From NCBI GenBank assembly GCA_014653815.1, contig JACWDZ010000006.1:1-46605 (forward strand): DNA of 46,605 bases, written 5' to 3'. The position numbers were made by a program, and so were the translations under genes. The stretch is from Pelagibacterales bacterium SAG-MED29. Lineage in GTDB: Bacteria > Pseudomonadota > Alphaproteobacteria > Pelagibacterales > Pelagibacteraceae. The notes below the pieces were generated by a model, which saw only the letters and a program-made list of their open reading frames with translations, was not told the DNA's origin and did no database searches. Shown piece by piece: positions 1 through 8,866 of this stretch; positions within the stretch are counted from its first letter, which is position 1, and each line of letters starts with the position of its first letter.

Positions 1-2
1 AA

Positions 3-2021
3 GATCTTGAGCTTTTTGCTTTGAGTTTGATAAAAAAATATGAAAAATTGTCGATTTTAAACAAAAAAAATTTTAATAAAGAATCATTAAAAGATTTAAA
101 AGATCCTTCTCAAATAGCTAACAACTTGTCTACAGAACTAGGTATACAAATCTTTGAAAAACAAGAGTTGTTGGAAATGTTAGATGTAAAAAAGAGATTA
201 GAAAAAATTCACTCTTTTATTGAAAAAGAAACAAGTGTTTTATCCGTAGAGAAAAAAATTAGAGGTAGAGTTAAGAATCAGATGGAGAAGACACAGCGCG
301 AATATTATTTAAATGAACAGTTAAAAGCTATTCAAAAAGAGCTAGGTGAAATTGATGAAGGCAAAGATGAGTTAACAAATCTTTCAAAAGCTATAGCTAA
401 TGCCAAAATGCCAAAATTAGCTAAAGAAAAATGTTTATCTGAATTAAAAAAATTAAAATCTATGAGTCCAATGTCAGCCGAAGCCACAGTAGTCAGAAAT
501 TACTTAGATTGGATGACAGAATTACCTTGGTCTGACAAGTCAAAAATAAATACAGATTTAAAAAATGCTCAAAAAATATTAGATGAAGATCATTATGGTT
601 TAGAAAAAGTTAAAGAGAGAATTATTGAATTTTTGGCTGTGCAAAAAAGAATTAAAAAAATGAAAGGCCCTATTTTATGCTTAGTGGGTCCGCCAGGAGT
701 GGGAAAAACATCTTTAGGCAAATCGATAGCAAAAGCTACTAATAGAAAATTTATTAGAATTTCTCTTGGAGGAATTAGAGATGAAGCAGAAATCAGAGGA
801 CATAGAAGAACTTATATAGGTTCTTTACCTGGAAAAATTATTCAAATGATGAAAAAAGCAGGTACTAAAAATCCTCTCTTTTTATTAGATGAGATTGATA
901 AAGTTGGGAATGACTATAGAGGAGATCCATCTTCAGCATTATTAGAGGCGCTTGATCCCGAACAAAATAAAGAATTTAATGATCATTATTTGGAAGTTGA
1001 TTATGATTTGTCAGATGTCATGTTTGTAACAACTGCAAACACATTAAATATTTTACCACCATTACTTGATAGAATGGAAGTAATTAGACTCTCTGGTTAC
1101 ACAGAAGACGAAAAAGTAAAAATTTCTCAAAAATTTTTAATTCCAAAACAAAGTGAAAACAATGGATTAAAAAAAGAAGAATGGAGTATTGATGAAAAAG
1201 TTAATCGAAAAGTTATTAGAGATTACACTAGAGAGTCTGGCGTTAGAAATCTCGAAAGAGAAATATCAAAAATTGCAAGAAAACTAGTAAAAAAAATTGA
1301 TAATAATGAGAAAATAAATAATCCTATAAAAGAAAAAGATATGAAAGATTTGTTGGGAGTACAAAAATTTAACTATGGTGAAATTGAAGAAGAAAATAGA
1401 ATAGGAGTCGTTACGGGGTTAGCTTGGACAGAAGTTGGAGGAGAAATTTTAAAAATTGAGTCTGCAATAATGCCAGGTAAAGGCAAGATGCAAATTACGG
1501 GAAAATTAGGTGATGTTATGCAAGAATCTGTTAAAGCAGCAAAATCATACATTAGATCCAAAAGTTTAGATTATGGAATTATACCTCCTGTATTTGATAA
1601 AAAAGATTTTCATATTCATGTTCCTGAAGGAGCGACTCCTAAAGACGGGCCTTCAGCTGGTATAGGAATGGTTACTTCTATAATTTCAGCTATTACAGAA
1701 ATACCAGTTGATAAAAAAGTTGCAATGACTGGTGAGATTACTTTAAGAGGAATTGTTCTTCCTATTGGAGGTTTAAAAGAAAAATTACTAGCCGCTCATA
1801 GAGCGGGAATTAAAAAAGTTATAATACCTATGGAAAATAAAAAAGATTTAGCTGAAGTTCCAAAAACTATATTAGAGACAATGGAAATCATTCCAGTAAA
1901 AAATGTAGACGAAGTTTTAAAAGTTGCTTTAACCAAATCTTTAAAAAGAGTTGAATGGGTTGAAGTAGATCAAATTGCAAAAAAAGACAAAGCTAAAAAA
2001 GAAGAGCTAAGTACACACTAA
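3..2021 (+). CDS. lon: ATP-dependent Lon protease, 5' end cut off by the window
   Basis: Lon is a cytosolic AAA+ serine protease that unfolds and degrades damaged and regulatory proteins. The reading frame is open to the left edge (in-frame codons from base 3), so the TTG at 21 is not the real start. In residues counted from base 21, the Walker A motif GPPGVGKT is near 223, the Walker B region FLLDEID follows, and the catalytic Ser sits in GPSAGIGM near 545, with a downstream Lys in the IIPMENKKD region completing the Ser-Lys dyad. In E. coli these landmarks lie about 133 residues further on, so roughly that much of the N-terminal substrate-binding domain lies outside the window. The AAA and protease domains are intact, so this is a boundary truncation and not a pseudogene. 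About 108 nt separate it from the next gene, and no clear terminator hairpin is visible there. Confidence 0.97.
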   Translation, partial: DLELFALSLIKKYEKLSILNKKNFNKESLKDLKDPSQIANNLSTELGIQIFEKQELLEMLDVKKRLEKIHSFIEKETSVLSVEKKIRGRVKNQMEKTQREYYLNEQLKAIQKELGEIDEGKDELTNLSKAIANAKMPKLAKEKCLSELKKLKSMSPMSAEATVVRNYLDWMTELPWSDKSKINTDLKNAQKILDEDHYGLEKVKERIIEFLAVQKRIKKMKGPILCLVGPPGVGKTSLGKSIAKATNRKFIRISLGGIRDEAEIRGHRRTYIGSLPGKIIQMMKKAGTKNPLFLLDEIDKVGNDYRGDPSSALLEALDPEQNKEFNDHYLEVDYDLSDVMFVTTANTLNILPPLLDRMEVIRLSGYTEDEKVKISQKFLIPKQSENNGLKKEEWSIDEKVNRKVIRDYTRESGVRNLEREISKIARKLVKKIDNNEKINNPIKEKDMKDLLGVQKFNYGEIEEENRIGVVTGLAWTEVGGEILKIESAIMPGKGKMQITGKLGDVMQESVKAAKSYIRSKSLDYGIIPPVFDKKDFHIHVPEGATPKDGPSAGIGMVTSIISAITEIPVDKKVAMTGEITLRGIVLPIGGLKEKLLAAHRAGIKKVIIPMENKKDLAEVPKTILETMEIIPVKNVDEVLKVALTKSLKRVEWVEVDQIAKKDKAKKEELSTH

Positions 2022-2129
2022 CAACCTTCAATCAAGCCAGTTTTTATACTTAGTTTAACTTCACACTTAATCTAACCATATTTGAGTTATAATAAAATTT
2101 AATATAAATAAATATAAGCAGACAATTAT

Positions 2130-4673
2130 ATGGTAAAAAAAATAATCATTACAGGTGGTTTAGGGTACATAGGGACAGAGCTTTGTAAAATTTATTCAGG
2201 TGTCAGTTGGCATCATAAAATTATTGTAATTGATAATAGATTTATTTCAGAAAGAGTTAATCAAATTCGTAATTGGAACATGGAATTTATCCATGGTGAT
2301 ATTTTAGATAAAGATCTTGTAAACAAATATTTTAAAGACGCAGATATAGTTCATCATTTGGCTGGCATTACTGATGTTCCAAGAATCAAAAGCGAGTCTA
2401 CGCAGGAAAAAGATGAAAAAATAAAATTGGTTGGAGAAAATGGTACGCAAAATATTTTAGATGTTATTAGTGACAAATGTAAAATAATTTTTCCTTCCAC
2501 CCATGTTATTTATGAAGGAATAGATAAAGTTAAAAATAATATTGAAGAAAACGAAGAACCCAAACCTTTGTTATCCTACTCTTTATCCAAAGCTGTTAAT
2601 GAAAAACAACTTAAAGAATCTGGAAAAAATTATGTAATTTTGAGATTAGGTTCTGTTTATGGATATTCAACTGACACAACTCGTATTGATATAATGCCCA
2701 ATCTATTTTCAAAAATTTCTTCACAAAATGGAACGCTTAGACTTTTTTCAGGAGGAAGACAGGTAAAAAGTTTAGTTCCTTTAATTGACGTAGCAAGATG
2801 TTTCAAATTTATGGAAGAGAGAGAAGATTTATCTTCTGAAACTTTTAATTTAACTAAAGATACTTTAACAGTTAAAAAAGTTGCAGAAATTTGTAAAAGA
2901 CACAATCCAAAAATAACATTAAGAGAAACAAATGATGAAATTCCAAACTTAGGCTTTTCTTTATCCAATGAGAAAATTCTGAATACAGGATTCAAATTTT
3001 TATATGCATTAGATGAGAGTATTAAGGAAATGATTACAAAATGGTCAAAACAAGATTTAATTAAAGATTTGGAAAATGTCAGAGATGGAGATAATTTATT
3101 TTTAGATAAAAGAGGTAAAATTAGCAATCATGAATTAACCGAACCAATTAATTTAATTGGACTAATAGACTCAAAAAAAGGAACAATTCGAGCAAATCAT
3201 TATCATCCTCAACAAGAACAAAAATGTTTATTTACAAAAGGTCAAATTATTGAAATTTTTCAAGATATAATTAATCCTAACTCACCGAAAATTACTCAAG
3301 TTGTTAATGAAGGACAGCTTTCTATAATCAAACCCAATGTAGCGCATACAATGGTTTTCACTAAAGATACGACTTTTTTAAATTTAGTTAGAGGTGAAAG
3401 AGATCATGATAACTATGGAATAACTCATACAATAAAACATGTATTTGTTGATGAAAAAGAAAAAAATTTATTGCTCAAGTATTACAAATTTGATTGCAGG
3501 TCATGCGGCAATATAAATTTGAAAAGAGTAGTTTCTTTAGGATACCAGCCATTGGCAAATAATTTACTTAGAAAAGCCAATGAACAGTGCGAACTATATC
3601 CTCTGGAAGTAAATTATTGTGAAAAATGTTATAATTGTCAACTTTCAGTTGCTATAGATCCTAAAAAAATGTTTTCTAATTATCTTTATACGTCCTCAAC
3701 CTCCAAATCATTTAGAGATCATTTTGTTAATGCCGCAAAAAAATATGCAAAAGATTTAAAATTAAATAAAAAAAAATCATTTATTATGGATATAGGTAGC
3801 AACGATGGAGTTGCATTAAAACCATTTCTAGACTTAGGGTATAAAAATATTCTCGGTATAGAGCCAGCTAAAAATTTAGCTAAACTTGCAAATAAAAATA
3901 AGATTAAAACTTTCAATGGTTTTTTGGAGAAGAAAAATTTAAAAAAACTCAAAAAGAATGCAGATTTAATTTTAGCGTCTAATGTTTTTGCGCATTCTGA
4001 TAAATTAAAAGAAATGGCAGAGTGTATGTTTCAATTATTAGGAAAAAATGGAACCATTGTTATAGAAATTCAATATTTATTAAACACATTAAAAGATTTA
4101 ACTTTTGATAATATTTATCACGAACATTATAATTATTGGTCTCTAACCTCTTTGGTAAACTTTTTTAATCAATTTGATGCAAAAATATTTAGATCAGAAA
4201 TGATAAGTACGCATGGAGGTTCATTGAGAGTGTACATCAAAAAAGACAAAAAAATTAAAATTGAAAATAATGTAAAAAAAATGCTTAAAGATGAGGAAAA
4301 ATTTGGAATTAAAAAATTTAAAACCTATCATGATTTTGGAAAAAAAGTTTATAAAATTAGAGAAAATGTTCTTAAGAACCTTAAAAAATTAAAAGAAAAC
4401 AATAATTTAGTTATTGGCTACGGAGCACCAGCAAAAGCTACTACTGCATTGAATTTTTTTGGTGTTACAAAAGAGATCGATTTTATTATTGAAGACAATA
4501 AACTGAAACATAATAGGTTCGTTCCGGGTGTGAAAATTCCTATTAAAAAAAAATCTGAAATTAAAGATAAAGAAAACACAATTGTTGTTTTAGCTTGGAA
4601 TTTTTTTAAAGATATTCAAAAAAATAATTCAGAATTAACAGATAAATTTATAAATATTAAAGATTTGGAGTAA
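2130..4673 (+). CDS. Trimodular sugar-nucleotide epimerase / cupin / C-methyltransferase fusion
   Basis: This 847-aa protein has three readable modules. Residues 1 to about 310 are an extended-SDR NAD-dependent epimerase/dehydratase: a GGLGYIG dinucleotide loop at 9-15, a Ser/Thr in FPSTHV and the catalytic YSLSK near 150. Residues about 320-450 look like a cupin of the CapF C-terminal or WxcM/FdtA sort (HYHPQQEQ metal/ligand motif, then KPNVAHTMVF). Residues about 455-847 match the zinc-binding SAM-dependent C-methyltransferases of deoxysugar pathways: CxxC at 456/459 and 497/500, a SAM motif DIGSNDG at 554, a YHEHY catalytic motif with HEH at 664-666, and the C-terminal GYGAPAKATT domain. 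The inferred job is several consecutive steps on a nucleotide-linked sugar for surface polysaccharide. Substrate and product cannot be read from sequence. The upstream gap contains TATAAT at 2088-2093 with a poor -35. The gene ends 6 nt from the convergent zinc-ribbon gene. Confidence 0.85.
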   Translation: MVKKIIITGGLGYIGTELCKIYSGVSWHHKIIVIDNRFISERVNQIRNWNMEFIHGDILDKDLVNKYFKDADIVHHLAGITDVPRIKSESTQEKDEKIKLVGENGTQNILDVISDKCKIIFPSTHVIYEGIDKVKNNIEENEEPKPLLSYSLSKAVNEKQLKESGKNYVILRLGSVYGYSTDTTRIDIMPNLFSKISSQNGTLRLFSGGRQVKSLVPLIDVARCFKFMEEREDLSSETFNLTKDTLTVKKVAEICKRHNPKITLRETNDEIPNLGFSLSNEKILNTGFKFLYALDESIKEMITKWSKQDLIKDLENVRDGDNLFLDKRGKISNHELTEPINLIGLIDSKKGTIRANHYHPQQEQKCLFTKGQIIEIFQDIINPNSPKITQVVNEGQLSIIKPNVAHTMVFTKDTTFLNLVRGERDHDNYGITHTIKHVFVDEKEKNLLLKYYKFDCRSCGNINLKRVVSLGYQPLANNLLRKANEQCELYPLEVNYCEKCYNCQLSVAIDPKKMFSNYLYTSSTSKSFRDHFVNAAKKYAKDLKLNKKKSFIMDIGSNDGVALKPFLDLGYKNILGIEPAKNLAKLANKNKIKTFNGFLEKKNLKKLKKNADLILASNVFAHSDKLKEMAECMFQLLGKNGTIVIEIQYLLNTLKDLTFDNIYHEHYNYWSLTSLVNFFNQFDAKIFRSEMISTHGGSLRVYIKKDKKIKIENNVKKMLKDEEKFGIKKFKTYHDFGKKVYKIRENVLKNLKKLKENNNLVIGYGAPAKATTALNFFGVTKEIDFIIEDNKLKHNRFVPGVKIPIKKKSEIKDKENTIVVLAWNFFKDIQKNNSELTDKFINIKDLE

Positions 4674-4679
4674 TATTTA

Positions 4680-5192
4680 TTAAGCCCCAAGGAAATTTTG
4701 AATAATCTCATTCATATTCCTGATAGATTCAAATAAATAGTTTATATAAATTTCTAAAACTGGAAATTTTTCTACAATAATATCTTGTGTAAAATATAGC
4801 AATCTCAAAATAAATATTGCAATTACAATTGAAACAATTAAGAAGCTATAAAATCCAAAACTAATTTTTGTCTTATCTTCAGTTAGTTTATTTTTGATAG
4901 TTGGTTTTTCACTAATTTTGATACCATGTTTTTTTGCTAAATATTCTGGCGAGTATAAATTTGGTCCATCTTTCTTTTTAATCTTTGTCTTAGTTTTTTT
5001 AGTAGGGCTTTTTATTTTTTTCGGACTTGATTTGATTTTAGGTATTTCTTTTTGTGGATTTTTTTTATTGTCAATTGGATATTGAGTCCATTTATTACCA
5101 CAAGAACTGCATTGCACCAATCTTCCAGTCGCGGTGATTGCATTATCAGGAACTACAAATCTCTTGTCACACGAATTACAGTTTAAAATCAT
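4680..5192 (-). CDS. Small zinc-ribbon (MJ0042-type) membrane protein
   Basis: This 170-aa protein opens with a zinc ribbon: CNSCDKRF at residues 4-11 and CSSCGNKW near 28-35, the CxxC...CxxC pattern of the MJ0042/zinc_ribbon_4-5 family common at the N-terminus of alphaproteobacterial proteins. A Lys/Pro-rich basic linker follows (about 45-75), then a single hydrophobic segment near 115-135 that should cross the inner membrane, leaving a short C-terminal tail outside. The layout suggests a cytoplasmic metal-binding or regulatory head anchored in the membrane. No specific function is established for this type and I propose none. It is transcribed away from the tRNA pair and converges with the trimodular sugar gene with a gap of only 6 nt. 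Confidence 0.8.
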   Translation of the reverse strand: MILNCNSCDKRFVVPDNAITATGRLVQCSSCGNKWTQYPIDNKKNPQKEIPKIKSSPKKIKSPTKKTKTKIKKKDGPNLYSPEYLAKKHGIKISEKPTIKNKLTEDKTKISFGFYSFLIVSIVIAIFILRLLYFTQDIIVEKFPVLEIYINYLFESIRNMNEIIQNFLGA

Positions 5193-5235
5193 AATTTCTC
5201 AATATTACTGGTATTTATAAAAAATTAAATACTTT

Positions 5236-5264
5236 TTTACTTTATAAATTATTTATTGTATATG
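5236..5264 (+). promoter_or_regulatory. Candidate promoter for the tRNA-Val/tRNA-Asp pair
   Basis: TTTACT (5236-5241) and TATATG (5259-5264) are separated by 17 nt, each matching the housekeeping sigma consensus at four of six positions. Transcription would start near 5271, about ten bases before the mature tRNA-Val 5' end. The background is so AT-rich that chance matches are common, so this is only plausible. Confidence 0.3.
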
Positions 5265-5281
5265 TCGATTTTATTTAATTG

Positions 5282-5357
5282 GGGCGGTTAGCTCAGTTGG
5301 TAGAGCATCTCGTTTACACCGAGAGGGTCATAGGTTCGAGTCCTTTACCGCCCACCA
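5282..5357 (+). tRNA. tRNA-Val (anticodon TAC)
   Basis: A full cloverleaf folds here. Acceptor GGGCGGT pairs with ACCGCCC, the D stem is GCTC/GAGC, the anticodon stem TCTCG/CGAGA closes the loop TTTACAC, which places TAC at the anticodon positions, and the T loop TTCGAGT is standard. The T stem ATAGG/CCTTT contains one T-T mismatch. The discriminator is A and CCA is genome-encoded. It lies 13 nt upstream of tRNA-Asp and is probably co-transcribed with it. Confidence 0.97.
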
Positions 5358-5370
5358 TTAAATTTTGTGT

Positions 5371-5447
5371 GGGGGTGTAGCTCAGTTGGTTAGAGCGCCT
5401 GCCTGTCACGCAGGAGGTCGCCGGTTCGAGCCCGGTCACTCCCGCCA
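5371..5447 (+). tRNA. tRNA-Asp (anticodon GTC)
   Basis: The cloverleaf has acceptor GGGGGTG paired with CACTCCC (one G-T pair), D stem GCTC/GAGC, an anticodon stem CCTGC/GCAGG around a CTGTCAC loop that gives GTC, and T stem GCCGG/CCGGT with loop TTCGAGC. The discriminator is G, as expected for tRNA-Asp, and CCA is encoded. A second CCA follows directly (5448-5450). A Val-Asp tRNA pair between lon and nuoA is a recurrent alphaproteobacterial arrangement. Confidence 0.97.
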
Positions 5448-5452
5448 CCACA

Positions 5453-5467
5453 TGATAATCATTTTCA
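5453..5467 (+). promoter_or_regulatory. Fur-like 7-1-7 palindrome upstream of nuoA
   Basis: TGATAAT-C-ATTTTCA matches the Fur-type 7-1-7 inverted repeat (TGATAAT-N-ATTATCA) with one mismatch, and its core ATGATAATCAT (5452-5462) is a perfect odd-centred palindrome. It lies 5 nt after the tRNA-Asp CCA and about 120 nt before nuoA. A Fur-family site would fit an iron-rich complex I operon, but binding is inference, and AT-rich palindromes also arise by chance. Confidence 0.35.
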
Positions 5468-5503
5468 TCTAAAATTAGAAAGAATGCGTCCATTGTTCCC
5501 TGT

Positions 5504-5522
5504 ACACTTTCAATTTAAGTGT
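5504..5522 (+). promoter_or_regulatory. Inverted repeat ACACTT-N7-AAGTGT upstream of the nuo operon
   Basis: ACACTT (5504-5509) and AAGTGT (5517-5522) form a perfect 6-bp dyad with a 7-nt spacer. The dyad centre is about 30 nt upstream of the TATAAT box, where activators often bind. The -35 region of the putative promoter is poor, which would fit activator dependence. It could instead be a small hairpin that ends tRNA transcription. Confidence 0.3.
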
Positions 5523-5542
5523 TATAAGTAATTAACGATTAA

Positions 5543-5548
5543 TATAAT
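5543..5548 (+). promoter_or_regulatory. Candidate -10 element (TATAAT) for the nuo operon
   Basis: A perfect TATAAT lies 41 nt upstream of the nuoA start, giving an expected transcript start near 5555 and a 35-nt leader that carries a GGAG-type ribosome site (5570-5573). There is no good -35 at 16-18 nt spacing. Perfect TATAAT is not rare in such AT-rich sequence. Confidence 0.35.
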
Positions 5549-5589
5549 AATCTCCAAACTATATGTATTGGAGCAGGTATTGATTAGAA

Positions 5590-5958
5590 ATGATTTATAA
5601 CTTTTTATCAGAGTATCTCTCAATAATAATTTTTTTATTCATTGCTTTATTTTTAAGCATTGGTTTTATTATCATAAATTTTTTAGCATCACCTTCTAAC
5701 CCTGATCCTGAAAAATTATCTGCATATGAATGTGGCTTTGAAGCTTTTGACGATTCTAGAATGGAATTTGATGTAAGGTTTTATTTAGTAGCAATTTTAT
5801 TCATCATATTTGATTTAGAAATTGCATTCCTTTTCCCATGGGCAATATCTCTGGGAAGTTTAGGCGCACTCGGTTTTTGGTCAATGATGATTTTTTTGGC
5901 TATTTTGACAGTCGGATTTATTTATGAGTGGAAAAAAGGAGCTTTAGAATGGGAGTAG
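5590..5958 (+). CDS. nuoA: NADH-quinone oxidoreductase subunit A
   Basis: NuoA (122 aa) is a small three-helix membrane subunit of complex I that helps shape the quinone-access region where peripheral and membrane arms join. Hydrophobic stretches lie near residues 10-32, 62-82 and 88-110. The family loop [10 protein letters not shown] (about 46-55), with its conserved Cys, and the [15 protein letters not shown] segment are typical. It is the first of fourteen nuo genes and overlaps the start of nuoB by 10 nt, which suggests translational coupling. Confidence 0.97.
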   Translation: MIYNFLSEYLSIIIFLFIALFLSIGFIIINFLASPSNPDPEKLSAYECGFEAFDDSRMEFDVRFYLVAILFIIFDLEIAFLFPWAISLGSLGALGFWSMMIFLAILTVGFIYEWKKGALEWE

Positions 5959-6485
5959 GTTTTGATTCATTTTCTAAAAAACAAAAAGAAATACCTGAAG
6001 AATTTAAAGATTTAGCTAAAGATTTTGCTGAAAAAGGTTTTATAACTACATCATCTGAAAATTTAATTAATTGGGCTAGAACTGGCTCTTTACATTGGAT
6101 GACATTTGGCCTTGCTTGTTGCGCTGTAGAAATGATGCAAGCTTCTATGCCTAGATATGATCTTGAAAGATTTGGTGCAGCTCCTAGAGCATCACCCAGA
6201 CAATCAGATGTAATGATTGTTGCTGGAACTTTAACAAATAAAATGGCCCCCGCTCTTAGAAAAGTTTATGATCAGATGCCAGAGCCAAGGTATGTTGTCT
6301 CGATGGGCAGCTGTGCTAATGGAGGAGGTTATTATCACTACTCATACTCGGTTGTAAGAGGTTGCGATAAAATAGTTCCGGTTGATATTTATGTTCCTGG
6401 ATGTCCTCCATCTGCTGAAGCACTTCTCTATGGCATATTACAACTTCAAAAGAAAATAAGAAGAGAAGGAACTATTCAAAGATAA
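5949..6485 (+). CDS. nuoB: NADH-quinone oxidoreductase subunit B
   Basis: NuoB (178 aa from this start) carries the [4Fe-4S] cluster N2 that reduces ubiquinone. Its four ligand cysteines are visible: the adjacent pair in GLACCAVEM, one in MGSCANGGG and one in [10 protein letters not shown]. The frame also offers a GTG at 5928, but the ATG at 5949 sits 7 nt after a GGAG ribosome site at 5938-5941, so I prefer the shorter form. It overlaps the nuoA stop and is followed after 2 nt by nuoC. Confidence 0.96.
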   Translation: MGVGFDSFSKKQKEIPEEFKDLAKDFAEKGFITTSSENLINWARTGSLHWMTFGLACCAVEMMQASMPRYDLERFGAAPRASPRQSDVMIVAGTLTNKMAPALRKVYDQMPEPRYVVSMGSCANGGGYYHYSYSVVRGCDKIVPVDIYVPGCPPSAEALLYGILQLQKKIRREGTIQR

Positions 6486-6487
6486 TA

Positions 6488-7105
6488 ATGATGATAGAAA
6501 GTTTAAAAAAACTTGAAAAATTTATAAATTCAGAATTAGCAAGCAAAATTCAAAAATCAATTATTGAACAAAATGAATTTTTAATTGAAATTGATGAATC
6601 TGATTTAATCGAAGTTGTACAATTTCTAAAATCTAATGAAAAATCTAAATTTAGACAACTAATCGACATCGCAGGTGTTGATTACCCTGAAGAAGAAAAA
6701 CGATTTCAATTAGTTTATCTTTTTTTGTCTCACGAAAATAATAATAGAATAAAAATTTCAATTAGATTTCAAATAGACCAAATAATAAGTTCAATTACTA
6801 AAATTTTTCCTTCTGCTAATTGGATGGAGAGAGAGGTATTTGATATGTACGGTATAAAATTTAAAAACCATCCAGATCTAAGGCGAATTTTGACAGACTA
6901 TGGTTTTAAAGGACATCCTTTGAGAAAAGATTTTCCTTTAACAGGCTTTAATGAAGTTAGATACAGTGAAAAAGAAAAAAAAGTTATTTATGAGCCTGTT
7001 AAACTTGAACAAAATTACAGAAATTTCGATTTTGAAAGTCCGTGGGAGGGAACCAGTTATATTAAAGAAATTAAAAATGTAAAAAAAGATGGTAAAAAAA
7101 ACTAA
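6488..7105 (+). CDS. nuoC: NADH-quinone oxidoreductase subunit C
   Basis: NuoC (205 aa) is the 30-kDa peripheral-arm subunit that braces NuoD and NuoB near the quinone site and carries no cofactor itself. The family signature is clear: [17 protein letters not shown] followed by [23 protein letters not shown]. It is a separate gene and not fused to nuoD as in E. coli, which is the usual alphaproteobacterial state. Two ATG codons stand in tandem at the start. The last 17 nt overlap nuoD. Confidence 0.96.
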   Translation: MMIESLKKLEKFINSELASKIQKSIIEQNEFLIEIDESDLIEVVQFLKSNEKSKFRQLIDIAGVDYPEEEKRFQLVYLFLSHENNNRIKISIRFQIDQIISSITKIFPSANWMEREVFDMYGIKFKNHPDLRRILTDYGFKGHPLRKDFPLTGFNEVRYSEKEKKVIYEPVKLEQNYRNFDFESPWEGTSYIKEIKNVKKDGKKN

Positions 7106-8264
7106 ATCATTAAATTTAAACTTTGGACCTCAACACCCTGCTGCTCATGGTGTTTTAAGATTAATACTAGAATTAGATGGAGAAGTAGTAGAAAAAGCTG
7201 ACCCACATATTGGATTACTCCATAGGGGAACAGAAAAACTAATTGAACACAAAACATACACTCAAGCATTACCTTATTTTGACAGATTAGATTATGTAGC
7301 TCCCATGAACCAAGAACATGCTTTTGCTTTAGCTGCAGAAAAATTGTTAAATGTAGAAGTTCCAATTAGAGCAAAGTATATTAGAGTAATTTTTTGTGAA
7401 ATTGGAAGAATCTTAAGTCATATTTTAAATGTTTCTACTCAAGCATTAGATGTTGGGGCTTTAACCCCATCTTTATGGGGATTTGAAGAAAGAGAAACTT
7501 TGATGACTTTTTATGAGAGAGCTTCAGGATCAAGATTGCACGCAAATTATTTTAGAACAGGAGGTGTTAATCAAGATATTCCTTTAAGATTAATAGACGA
7601 TATTGAAAAATTTTGTAAATCTTTTCCAAAAATTATAGATGACTTAGAAGGCCTATTAACTGACAACCGTATATTTAAACAAAGAAATGTTGAAATTGGT
7701 ATAGTATCAAAAGCAGAAGCCTTAGATCATAGTTTTTCAGGGGTAATGTTAAGAGGATCTGGTGTTCCTTGGGACTTAAGAAGATCACAGCCTTATGAAA
7801 TATATAAAGATTTAGATTTTAAAATTCCCATAGGAAAAAATGGCGATTGCTATGACCGTTATCTTTGCAGAATTGAGGAAATGAGAGAAAGTGTAAAAAT
7901 TATTTTACAATGTGTAGAAAAAATTCCAAAAGGACCTGTTAAATCTATAGATGGAAAAATATCTCCTCCAAATAGAGATGATATAAAACAATCTATGGAA
8001 GCTTTAATTCATCATTTTAAACTGTTTACAGAGGGTTATAGAGTGCCTAAAGGAAATGTTTACACAGCTGTTGAAGCTCCTAAGGGTGAGTTCGGTGTTT
8101 ATTTAATATCTGATGGAAGCAATAAACCGTATAGATGCAAAATTAGAGCCCCAGGTTTTTCTCATCTTCAAGCAATGGATTATTTAATACGGGGACATAT
8201 GTTAGCGGATGTGCCAGCCGTTCTTGGTTCTTTAGATATAGTTTTTGGTGAGGTAGATCGATGA
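7089..8264 (+). CDS. nuoD: NADH-quinone oxidoreductase subunit D
   Basis: NuoD (391 aa) is the 49-kDa subunit that forms the quinone-binding cavity together with NuoB, and is evolutionarily related to the large subunit of [NiFe] hydrogenases. The N-terminal [13 protein letters not shown] motif carries the loop whose His contacts quinone, and [12 protein letters not shown] and [13 protein letters not shown] follow. The C-terminal [12 protein letters not shown] and [12 protein letters not shown] ending are typical, and the length is normal. Its TGA stop overlaps the nuoE ATG in an ATGA arrangement. Confidence 0.97.
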   Translation: MVKKTKSLNLNFGPQHPAAHGVLRLILELDGEVVEKADPHIGLLHRGTEKLIEHKTYTQALPYFDRLDYVAPMNQEHAFALAAEKLLNVEVPIRAKYIRVIFCEIGRILSHILNVSTQALDVGALTPSLWGFEERETLMTFYERASGSRLHANYFRTGGVNQDIPLRLIDDIEKFCKSFPKIIDDLEGLLTDNRIFKQRNVEIGIVSKAEALDHSFSGVMLRGSGVPWDLRRSQPYEIYKDLDFKIPIGKNGDCYDRYLCRIEEMRESVKIILQCVEKIPKGPVKSIDGKISPPNRDDIKQSMEALIHHFKLFTEGYRVPKGNVYTAVEAPKGEFGVYLISDGSNKPYRCKIRAPGFSHLQAMDYLIRGHMLADVPAVLGSLDIVFGEVDR

Positions 8265-8866
8265 GTTTAAAACAAGTCCATTCTGAACAACCAAAAGAAT
8301 TTAAATTTTCAAACGAAAATTTAAAAAAAGCCGAAGAAATACTAAAAAGGTACCCTGAAAAAAATAAAAAGAGTGCTGTGATGCCTTTTCTTTATCTAGC
8401 GCAAAGGCAAAACAATAATTGGATTCCATTAGCAGCTTTGAAGTACATAGCTAATTATCTTTCAATGCCTTACATTTCTGTTTACGAAATAGCAACATTT
8501 TATACTATGTATAATCTTGCTCCAGTAGGAAAACATTTTATACAAGTTTGCACAACAACACCTTGTCTTATTCGAGGAGCAGATAAAATTGTAAAATTAT
8601 GCAAAGAAAAGATTTCACCTAATGAAAATAAATTATCCAAAGATGGTGCTTGTTCTTGGATGGAAGTAGAGTGTTTAGGTGCATGTGTTAGCGCACCAAT
8701 GATACAAATTAATGATGATTACTATGAGGATCTTGATGAAAAAAGCACGATTGAGATTTTAGATTCTTTAATTAAAGACAAACCTTTAAAGCCAGGCTCT
8801 TATAGAGGCCGTAAAAACACTGCTCCTGAAAGAAAACAATTAAAAAATGGAGAAAATTATGCTTAA
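8261..8866 (+). CDS. nuoE: NADH-quinone oxidoreductase subunit E
   Basis: NuoE (201 aa) is the thioredoxin-like 24-kDa subunit that holds the off-pathway [2Fe-2S] cluster N1a next to NuoF. The four ligands appear as CTTTPC (Cys, Cys) and ECLGACV (Cys, Cys). The segment [18 protein letters not shown] is strongly conserved in the family. The start is fixed by ATGA overlap with nuoD, and the 3' end overlaps the preferred nuoF start by 8 nt. Confidence 0.96.
   Translation: MSLKQVHSEQPKEFKFSNENLKKAEEILKRYPEKNKKSAVMPFLYLAQRQNNNWIPLAALKYIANYLSMPYISVYEIATFYTMYNLAPVGKHFIQVCTTTPCLIRGADKIVKLCKEKISPNENKLSKDGACSWMEVECLGACVSAPMIQINDDYYEDLDEKSTIEILDSLIKDKPLKPGSYRGRKNTAPERKQLKNGENYA

Noticed and set aside
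3-2021. lon as a truncated pseudogene
   Set aside because: The frame runs open to the left edge and all AAA and protease landmarks are intact, so the missing N-terminus is due to the window boundary.
2022-2129. Terminator behind lon
   Set aside because: A T-run (2040-2045) is present but no stable GC-rich hairpin precedes it.
2657-3127. 156-codon open frame on the minus strand inside the epimerase gene
   Set aside because: It lies fully antisense to a protein with clear motifs and shows no domain, ribosome site or neighbour logic. Long antisense frames arise easily in AT-rich coding sequence.
5928-5948. GTG start for nuoB
   Set aside because: A better-spaced GGAG precedes the ATG at 5949, and the extra residues are not family-like.
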